Shown here: positions 1 through 5,446 of the stretch, one piece after another
Layout of the letters: each line of letters starts with the position of its first letter
How positions within the stretch are numbered: position 1 is the first letter of the stretch
Assembly (NCBI GenBank): GCA_003694775.1
Contig: RFJV01000268.1
Span: 1 to 8,313 of the forward strand
DNA length: 8,313 nucleotides
Origin: Chloroflexota bacterium
Lineage (GTDB): Bacteria; Chloroflexota; Anaerolineae; 4572-78; J111
Direction: 5' to 3'
Position numbers and translations under genes: made by a program
Notes under the pieces: model-generated
Databases searched by the model: none
What the model was told of the DNA's origin: nothing
What the model saw: only the letters and a program-made list of their open reading frames with translations

Positions 1-564
1 AAGCGCATCCGGGTTTTGCGGAACATGTTCCATACCCTCATCTGGGTATCCACCCGGCAGTTTTCGCAAACCTTACAGCAGTTCGGGGTGACCCTGCCGC
101 AGTTTATCACCCTGGCCGCGCTGACGGCTCAGGGAACCGCACGCAACATGAGCGAGCTGACGGCAACCACGTTTCAGGACCCGCCAACCGTCACCGGCAT
201 CATGAACCGGCTGGTCAAAATGGGGCTGGTTCAGCGCACCCGCAACGAAACCGACCGCCGGCAGGTGCTGGTCAAAACCACCGAGGCTGGCCACGACTTA
301 ATCCGGCAGATTCAGGAGTACACCCTTCAGCAGGAAGTGACCTGCTACGACCACCTGTCCGATGAGCAGTTGGGCACGTTTGAGGAATTAATGCGCTATC
401 TGCTCAAAATCCACATTGGCCGATACAAACGCCTGGAAGGCCCGGCCCTGGAGGCAGAAATAGACCGCCTGCTCCAGTATATATCGGACCCGATAAATTA
501 TGCCAGTATTCACCAAAAAAATAAAATCTCACAACCTTTCAATCTGGAGGTAACTCAAGAATGA
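1..564 (+). CDS. MarR-family transcriptional regulator, 5'-partial
   Basis: Winged helix-turn-helix repressor of the MarR family; such proteins bind operator DNA as dimers and release it on binding small, often phenolic or drug-like, ligands. The reading frame is open to base 1. A TTG at 16 and an ATG at 25 are possible starts, but they would shorten the first dimerisation helix, so the gene probably begins upstream. From codon 16, the L-P-Q-F segment leads into the helix-turn-helix, the recognition helix carries P-P-T-V-T-G-I-M-N-R-L, and the wing has the family signature D-R-R-Q-V-L-V followed by T-E-A-G. A C-terminal dimerisation helix and a tail of about 45 residues follow. The last 28 or so codons are AT-rich, unlike the rest. 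The stop overlaps the adaptor start (ATGA, 561-564), so the two are probably co-transcribed and the regulator likely controls its own operon. The ligand cannot be read from the sequence. Confidence 0.9.
   Translation, partial: KRIRVLRNMFHTLIWVSTRQFSQTLQQFGVTLPQFITLAALTAQGTARNMSELTATTFQDPPTVTGIMNRLVKMGLVQRTRNETDRRQVLVKTTEAGHDLIRQIQEYTLQQEVTCYDHLSDEQLGTFEELMRYLLKIHIGRYKRLEGPALEAEIDRLLQYISDPINYASIHQKNKISQPFNLEVTQE
546..550 (+). promoter_or_regulatory. Shine-Dalgarno site of the adaptor gene
   Basis: GGAGG lies 10 nt before the ATG at 561, inside the last codons of the MarR gene. It supports ATG 561 as the adaptor start and suggests independent initiation as well as coupling through the ATGA overlap. 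Confidence 0.75.
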
Positions 565-1964
565 AAAAATCACCCTTGCTTTACCTGGCTCTTCTGCTTG
601 GACTGCTGATTTTCCTGACTGCCTGCGGCGCTGGCGGCGACAACAGCACCCAGGCCCAGGCCGCCCCCACCGAAGAGCCGACCATCGAGGCCGGTACGCC
701 GGTTGAAGTGGCCGCAGTGGAAACCGGCGATATCGCCTTGATTTATTCCTACGCCGGCGACCTGCAGGCCAAAGATGAGGTCAAGCTCATCCCCGGTGCT
801 TCCGGTCGAGTGGAAGAAGTGCTGGTGGAAGTTGGTGATGCCGTAAAAGCCGGCGACCCCATCGCCACCATTGAACGGGACCGCTACATTGAACAGGTCC
901 GGCAGGCCCAGGCCGCGCTGACCAGCGCCCGCCTCAAACTGGCAAAGATGAAGCTCGGTTCCCGGCCCGAAGAGATTGCCGCCGCGGAAGCCGCGGTTCA
1001 ATTGGCCCGCGCCGCGCTCAACGATGTGGCGCAGGTCAATGATGACGAGCGCACCGCGGCCGCGGCCGCCCTGGCCCAGGCCGAGGCTAACCTGCGCCGC
1101 GCCCAGGCCGAATACGACAAGATTGCCTGGGCCGGCAATGTCGGCGAGATGCCGCAGGCTCTGGCCCTGGAGCAGGCCACCGCGGCCTACGAAAGCGCCC
1201 TGGCCGCCTACAACCTGCAAACCAACCCCAGCGACTCCCAGCTTGCCCCGCTGATGGCCCAGCTTACCCAGGCCGAACTGGCCCTGGCCCTGACCAAACA
1301 GCCTTTCCGCGAAATCGACTTTGAAATGGCCCGCGTGGGCATTGAACAGGCCGAGGCCGCCCTGCGAATGGCCGAACTCCAACTGGAAGAAACCACCATC
1401 AAAGCCCCCTTCGACGGGGTGATTGCCGAACTGTACATCACCGAGGGCGCTATGGCCGGCCCACAGACGCCGGTAGCGATGGTCGTGTCCGACGCGGTGG
1501 AAGTGTCTATCCAGGTGGAGGAAAGCCGCATCGCCGATGTGTACAAGGGCCAGAGCGCCTCGCTCCAGGTGACCGCCTATCCGGGCCGCGATTTTCCGGC
1601 CACCGTTACCAGTGTAGCCCCCGTGGCCGATAAGGATACCCGGACCTTTACCGTCAAGGTAACTCCTGTGGACGAAGAGCACCTTCTGCGGAGCGGGATG
1701 TACGCTAACGCCCAACTGCTGGTCGATGAAAAGAAGGATACTCTGCTGGTGCCGCGGGCCGCGCTGGTGACCGCGCCCACCGGTGACACCGCGGTCTACG
1801 TGGTCAACGGTGATAGGGTAGAGCTTCGACCGGTGACCGTAGGCCTTAACAACAACGACCATGTGGAAATCCTGTCCGGCCTCAAAGCCGGCGAGGAAGT
1901 GGTGGTAGCCGGCCAGCCCAACCTGTCCGACGGGGCCAAGGTAGAAGTGGTTAACCGGCTGTGA
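561..1964 (+). CDS. RND efflux adaptor (membrane-fusion) lipoprotein, HlyD/YbhG-like
   Basis: Adaptor subunit that docks on the RND pump encoded next. The 467-residue protein starts with a lipoprotein signal peptide: K2-K3, a Leu-rich core, and lipobox L-T-A-C with lipidated Cys22. A short Ala/Thr/Glu linker follows. The first lipoyl half is at about 60-105, with G-D-A-V-K-A-G-D-P at 92-100. A long Ala-rich alpha-helical hairpin spans about 106-275, the second lipoyl half is at about 278-310 (K-A-P-F-D-G at 281-286), a beta-barrel at about 312-390, and the membrane-proximal domain runs to the C-terminus. The hairpin contains G-S-R-P-E-E-I (133-139) and a W-A-G-N-V-G segment with P-Q-A-L, which from memory resemble YbhG/HlyD_D23-type adaptors more than AcrA. 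Lipid anchoring is normal for adaptors of this kind. The substrate is unknown. The start is fixed by the GGAGG site and the lipoprotein signal. The order MarR-adaptor-pump supports a drug or metabolite efflux role. Confidence 0.93.
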   Translation: MKKSPLLYLALLLGLLIFLTACGAGGDNSTQAQAAPTEEPTIEAGTPVEVAAVETGDIALIYSYAGDLQAKDEVKLIPGASGRVEEVLVEVGDAVKAGDPIATIERDRYIEQVRQAQAALTSARLKLAKMKLGSRPEEIAAAEAAVQLARAALNDVAQVNDDERTAAAAALAQAEANLRRAQAEYDKIAWAGNVGEMPQALALEQATAAYESALAAYNLQTNPSDSQLAPLMAQLTQAELALALTKQPFREIDFEMARVGIEQAEAALRMAELQLEETTIKAPFDGVIAELYITEGAMAGPQTPVAMVVSDAVEVSIQVEESRIADVYKGQSASLQVTAYPGRDFPATVTSVAPVADKDTRTFTVKVTPVDEEHLLRSGMYANAQLLVDEKKDTLLVPRAALVTAPTGDTAVYVVNGDRVELRPVTVGLNNNDHVEILSGLKAGEEVVVAGQPNLSDGAKVEVVNRL

Positions 1965-2059
1965 TTCAATGATTCAATTCTCAATGAGCCAATAAGCCAA
2001 TGGTTTCAATGAGCCAAAGAGCCAATTGAGAACTGGCTCATTGAAAATTGAAAATTGAT
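1963..2059 (+). repeat. Repeat-built spacer between adaptor and pump genes
   Basis: The whole spacer consists of short repeats and is AT-rich against GC-rich flanking genes. GATTCAAT occurs twice in tandem (1963-1970, 1971-1978), the first copy overlapping the adaptor stop codon. A 25-bp unit occurs twice (1981-2005 and 2006-2030, 20 of 25 positions identical); each copy holds AGCCAA twice, 8 bp apart. GAAAATT is then repeated at 2043-2049 and 2050-2056. The element resembles the small intergenic repeats (REP- or MITE-like) seen in many bacterial genomes. No coding capacity is visible. Whether it is multicopy in this genome cannot be judged from one window. Confidence 0.8.
1973..2052 (+). repeat. 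Inverted repeat with alternative 5' arms
   Basis: One 3' arm, 2034-2052, can pair with three upstream partners. Arm 1973-1991 matches it at 18 of 19 positions. Arm 2004-2016 pairs perfectly with 2034-2046 over 13 bp with a 17-nt loop. The short arm 2019-2024 (GAGCCA) pairs with 2034-2039 around a 9-nt loop. These foldings exclude each other. No U-run follows, so it is not a classical terminator. In the mRNA it would separate adaptor and pump coding regions and could influence 3'-end stability or relative expression; that is inference. Confidence 0.75.
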
Positions 2060-2062
2060 AAA

Positions 2063-2066
2063 AGGA
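2063..2066 (+). promoter_or_regulatory. Probable Shine-Dalgarno site of the pump gene
   Basis: AGGA, within AAAGGACGG, ends 8 nt before ATG 2075. This favours ATG 2075 over the in-frame TTG at 2048, which lies inside the repeat arm and has no ribosome site at proper distance. Confidence 0.6.
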
Positions 2067-2074
2067 CGGATGCT

Positions 2075-5000
2075 ATGGGATTAACCAGACTTGCTCTGCG
2101 CCGACCCCTGACCATGCTGATGATAATTCTCGGCCTGGTGATTATGGGGTATCGCGCTTACACCTTTTTGCAGTTGGACCGGTTTCCGCGGGTCGACTTT
2201 CCTTTTGTCACCGTGGTGACCGTCTTCCCCGGTGCGTCACCGGAAGACGTGGAAGACCTGATTATCAAGCCCATTGAGGACGCGGTCTCCACCATTTCCG
2301 GCATCGACACCATCAACTCCCGTGCCACCGAAGGGGTGGGCACGGTGACGATTGCCTTCGTGGAAGGCACCGACGGCAACGCCGCGGCCATCGAGGTGGA
2401 GCGGCAGGTCGCCAGTGTCAAGGGCCAGCTTCCCGATGAAGCCCAGGACCCCACCATCATCAAGGCCGACCTGAACGCCATCCCTATTCTGGTGCTGGCC
2501 CTGAGCGGTCCGCAAAGCCAGGACGCCCTTTTCGACCTGGCCGACAACACCCTCAAACCCCGCTTCCAGACCATTCCCGGTGTGGCTTCGGTAAGCATTG
2601 CCGGGGGCCGGGAACGGGAGGTGCAGGTCAACATAGACCCGGACAAGATGGCCGCCTACGGGCTGTCGCTGAATGCAGTTCAGCAGGCCCTGGCCGCCAA
2701 CAACCTGAGCTTCCCCGCCGGCTCCATTGAGGAAGACCGGCAGAAAATCTCGGTCCGGTCGGTGGGTAAGTTCACCAGCCTGGAGCAAATCCGCAACATC
2801 GTGGTCAACACCGGCCCGCCCGGCGGCGGTAATGGCGGTGGACAGCCCAAGCCTGCCGGACAGGATACCGGGGGCTACATCTACCTGCGCGATATCGCCG
2901 AGGTCACCTACGGCTTCAAAGACCGGGATAACCTTCTGCGCTACAACGGGCAGGAAGCCATCAGCATCAGCCTCATCAAGTCCAGCGAATCCAACACCGT
3001 AGAGGTGGTGGACAACGCCAACAAGGTCATCGAAGAAGTAAACCAGGAACTGCCCACCGGGGCCAAGCTGACCGTGGTGCTGGACAACTCCAGCTTCATC
3101 CGGGAGTCGGTGGCCGCGGTGCTGGAAGACCTGGTGCTGGCGGTGCTCATCTGCGGCCTGGTGATGCTGGTCTTCCTGCATACCATCCGCAGTACCTTCA
3201 TCGTTCTGCTGGCGATTCCCACCTCCATCATCGGCACTTTCCTGGTGATGTGGATGCTGGGCTTCAGCCTGAACCAGCTTACCCTGTTGGCCCTGACGCT
3301 GGTCATCGGTATTCTGGTGGACGACTCGATTGTGGTGATTGAAAACATCGAGCGCCACCTGAAAATGAAAAAACCGGCCATGCAGGCCGCCCTGGATGGC
3401 CGGTCGGAGATTGGCTTTGCCGCCATTACCATCACCCTGGTAGACGTGGTGGTGTACCTGCCGGTAGCCTTCACCTCCGGTATTGTCGGCCAGTTCTTCT
3501 ACTCCTACGGGGTCACCATTGCTGTGGCCGCCCTGTTCTCCCTGTTTATCGCCTTTACTCTCACCCCTATGCTGGCCGCGGCCTGGATGAAAGACGAAAC
3601 CAAGCCGGAAATCGAGCCGACCGGCCTGCGTAAATTCTTCGGCATTCTCTTCCGTCCGGTGGGCTGGATTTGGGAGCGCATGATACGGGTCTGGGAAGCC
3701 GGTTTCCAGGGACTGGCCTACGTATACATGCTCACCCTGCGCTTTTTCCTGCACAATGTTTTCACCCAGAGTTTGGCGATTGTCCTGGCGGTGATTTCGC
3801 TGATTGGCGGCCTCTACCTGGTAGCGGGCGGCTTTGTGGGTACAGAATTCTTCCCCCAGGAGGACGATGGGCAGATACGCATCAACATCGAAATGCCCGC
3901 CGGCACCAACCTGGAAGCCACCGACCGCGTCGCCCGGCAGGTGGAGCAGTTAATCCTGGACCACGTGCCCGAAGCCACCGGCATCCTGACCCGCGTCGGT
4001 GGGTCCAGCGGCGGCTTCGATGGCGGCACCCGCGCCTCCAACCTGGCCTCCATCAGCCTGACCCTGGTTGACAAGCAAGACCGGGAGCGCAGTACGGTTG
4101 ACGTGGTGAATGACCTGCGCCCGCTGTTCAACAAACTACCGGAAGCGCTGGTGACGGTCACCCTGACCTCGATGGGCGGCGGCGGCAGCAGTCCTATTGA
4201 AGTGCAAATCTTCGGCCCGGACCCCAACAAGCTGATTGACCTGGCAACCCAGGCTGAAGCTATCATCCGCACCGTTCCCGGCGCGGTAGATATCAAGAAC
4301 ACCGACGCCGCCCGCTCGCCGGAGCAGGAGCTGGTGGTCGACCGCGACCGGGCGCTGGACCTGGGCCTGTCGCCGGCCATCGTCGGCACTACCCTCCGCA
4401 CAGCGCTCAGCGGCAGTCAGGTGGGCAAGTTTGACCCGCCGGAGGGCGGCAACGAAATCGACATCACCCTGCGGCTTAACGAAGCCTCGCGGAAAGACAT
4501 AAACCGCCTGCTGAAACTGCCGCTGACCTACGTCCGCGGCCAGCCTATCCCCCTGGAGCGGGTGGTCGACCGGTCGCGCACCCAGGCTCCGTCGCGCATT
4601 ACCCGCTCCGACCGCCAGCGTGTGCTGACCATCGGTGTTAGCAACAGCGGGCGGCCCGCCGGCGACGTGACCGATGACATCGAGGCCGCACTCAACGAAC
4701 AAATGGAGTTCCCCGTGGGCTACGGCTTCCGCTTTGTGGGGACCTCTGAAGCTCAGCGTGAATCGTTCAGCCAGCTTGGACAGTCCATCCTCCTGGCGGT
4801 CATCCTGGTTTATATGCTGTTGGTGGCCCTGTACCAGAGCTGGCTCCACCCGCTGGCAATCATGTTCTCCCTGCCGGTAACGCTGGTGGGGGCATTTGGC
4901 GGCCTCTGGCTGACCGGCAATACTCTGAACCTGATTTCCCTGCTGGGTATCGTCCTGCTGACCGGCGTGGTCACCAAGAACGCCATCCTGATTGTAGACT

Positions 5001-5434
5001 TTACCAACCAGCTCCGCGAGCGGGGGTACACGCGCAAGGAAGCCCTGGTCCGGGCGGGCCAGCTCCGCCTGCGGGCCGTACTGATGACCACCCTGACTCT
5101 GGTGCTTGCTCTTCTGCCCTTGCTGTTTGGGCAGGGTGCCGGCGCGGAAAACCGCGCCCCGCTGGCCGCGGTGGTTATCGGGGGGTCGATTTCATCTACG
5201 GTGCTGACACTGATATTGGTGCCGGTGGTGTACAACTTCCTCGACTGGAGCGGCGGCGTGGGAACGCGCTTCTTCCAGGTGCTGTTCGGCGGACGCCCCA
5301 AAGAGGAGCAAGCCGAAGCCGGCGAGAAAAAACCGGAGCGCGGCCCCTCTGCCCCACCCCGGCCCGCACCCCAGCCCGGCTCGCCCATCTCCCTGAATCC
5401 CGGCAGTGCCCGGCCCGACCCGGACGCCGCGTAG
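2075..5434 (+). CDS. RND efflux transporter, AcrB/HAE1-type
   Basis: Proton-driven inner-membrane pump of the AcrB/ACR_tran family, 1119 residues, slightly longer than the usual 1000-1070. TM1 is at about 11-32, followed by the first porter region with G-A-S-P-E-D-V-E near 50. TM2-TM6 span about 353-505, TM7 about 566-587, the second porter region about 590-895, and TM8-TM12 about 904-1053. The proton-relay residues are intact: D416-D417 in TM4 (V-D-D-S-I-V-V-I-E-N), matching AcrB D407/D408; K968 in TM10 (T-K-N-A-I-L-I-V-D-F), matching K940; and R1000 in R-A-V-L-M-T-T, matching R971. This predicts an active pump. Two oddities are a Gly/Pro-rich insert at about 246-267 and a Pro-rich cytoplasmic tail of about 65 residues after TM12. 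ATG 2075 was chosen because a Shine-Dalgarno site precedes it and the product begins M-G-L-T-R-L-A-L-R-R-P, typical of the family. Substrate specificity cannot be deduced; the MarR gene suggests toxic small molecules. Confidence 0.96.
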   Translation: MGLTRLALRRPLTMLMIILGLVIMGYRAYTFLQLDRFPRVDFPFVTVVTVFPGASPEDVEDLIIKPIEDAVSTISGIDTINSRATEGVGTVTIAFVEGTDGNAAAIEVERQVASVKGQLPDEAQDPTIIKADLNAIPILVLALSGPQSQDALFDLADNTLKPRFQTIPGVASVSIAGGREREVQVNIDPDKMAAYGLSLNAVQQALAANNLSFPAGSIEEDRQKISVRSVGKFTSLEQIRNIVVNTGPPGGGNGGGQPKPAGQDTGGYIYLRDIAEVTYGFKDRDNLLRYNGQEAISISLIKSSESNTVEVVDNANKVIEEVNQELPTGAKLTVVLDNSSFIRESVAAVLEDLVLAVLICGLVMLVFLHTIRSTFIVLLAIPTSIIGTFLVMWMLGFSLNQLTLLALTLVIGILVDDSIVVIENIERHLKMKKPAMQAALDGRSEIGFAAITITLVDVVVYLPVAFTSGIVGQFFYSYGVTIAVAALFSLFIAFTLTPMLAAAWMKDETKPEIEPTGLRKFFGILFRPVGWIWERMIRVWEAGFQGLAYVYMLTLRFFLHNVFTQSLAIVLAVISLIGGLYLVAGGFVGTEFFPQEDDGQIRINIEMPAGTNLEATDRVARQVEQLILDHVPEATGILTRVGGSSGGFDGGTRASNLASISLTLVDKQDRERSTVDVVNDLRPLFNKLPEALVTVTLTSMGGGGSSPIEVQIFGPDPNKLIDLATQAEAIIRTVPGAVDIKNTDAARSPEQELVVDRDRALDLGLSPAIVGTTLRTALSGSQVGKFDPPEGGNEIDITLRLNEASRKDINRLLKLPLTYVRGQPIPLERVVDRSRTQAPSRITRSDRQRVLTIGVSNSGRPAGDVTDDIEAALNEQMEFPVGYGFRFVGTSEAQRESFSQLGQSILLAVILVYMLLVALYQSWLHPLAIMFSLPVTLVGAFGGLWLTGNTLNLISLLGIVLLTGVVTKNAILIVDFTNQLRERGYTRKEALVRAGQLRLRAVLMTTLTLVLALLPLLFGQGAGAENRAPLAAVVIGGSISSTVLTLILVPVVYNFLDWSGGVGTRFFQVLFGGRPKEEQAEAGEKKPERGPSAPPRPAPQPGSPISLNPGSARPDPDAA

Positions 5435-5437
5435 GAG
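5433..5437 (+). promoter_or_regulatory. Shine-Dalgarno site overlapping the pump stop codon
   Basis: AGGAG overlaps the pump stop TAG (5432-5434) and lies 9 nt before ATG 5447. Ribosomes finishing the pump would cover this site, which indicates translational coupling of the lipoprotein gene to the efflux genes. Confidence 0.75.
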
Positions 5438-5446
5438 TGTACTGCA

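Noticed and set aside
570..1862. Minus-strand open frame (430 codons) opposite the adaptor gene
   Set aside because: Antisense shadow of the Ala-rich hairpin coding region; Gly/His/Gln-rich low-complexity product with no domain signal.
1963..2059. CRISPR-like array in the adaptor-pump spacer
   Set aside because: Only two imperfect 25-bp units directly abut each other, with no unique spacers between them and no cas genes nearby.
2048..2074. TTG 2048 as the pump start, adding nine residues
   Set aside because: The codon lies within the repeat arm and lacks a Shine-Dalgarno site; ATG 2075 has one and gives the usual RND N-terminus.
2237..3754. Long open frame on the minus strand (505 codons) inside the pump gene
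   Set aside because: It is antisense to an unmistakable RND pump, is rich in His, Gln and Gly as expected from reading GC-rich codons backwards, and matches no family I know.
3670..4071. Plus-strand overlapping frame of 133 codons within the pump gene
   Set aside because: Alternate-frame reading of the conserved pump; no ribosome site and no recognisable domain.
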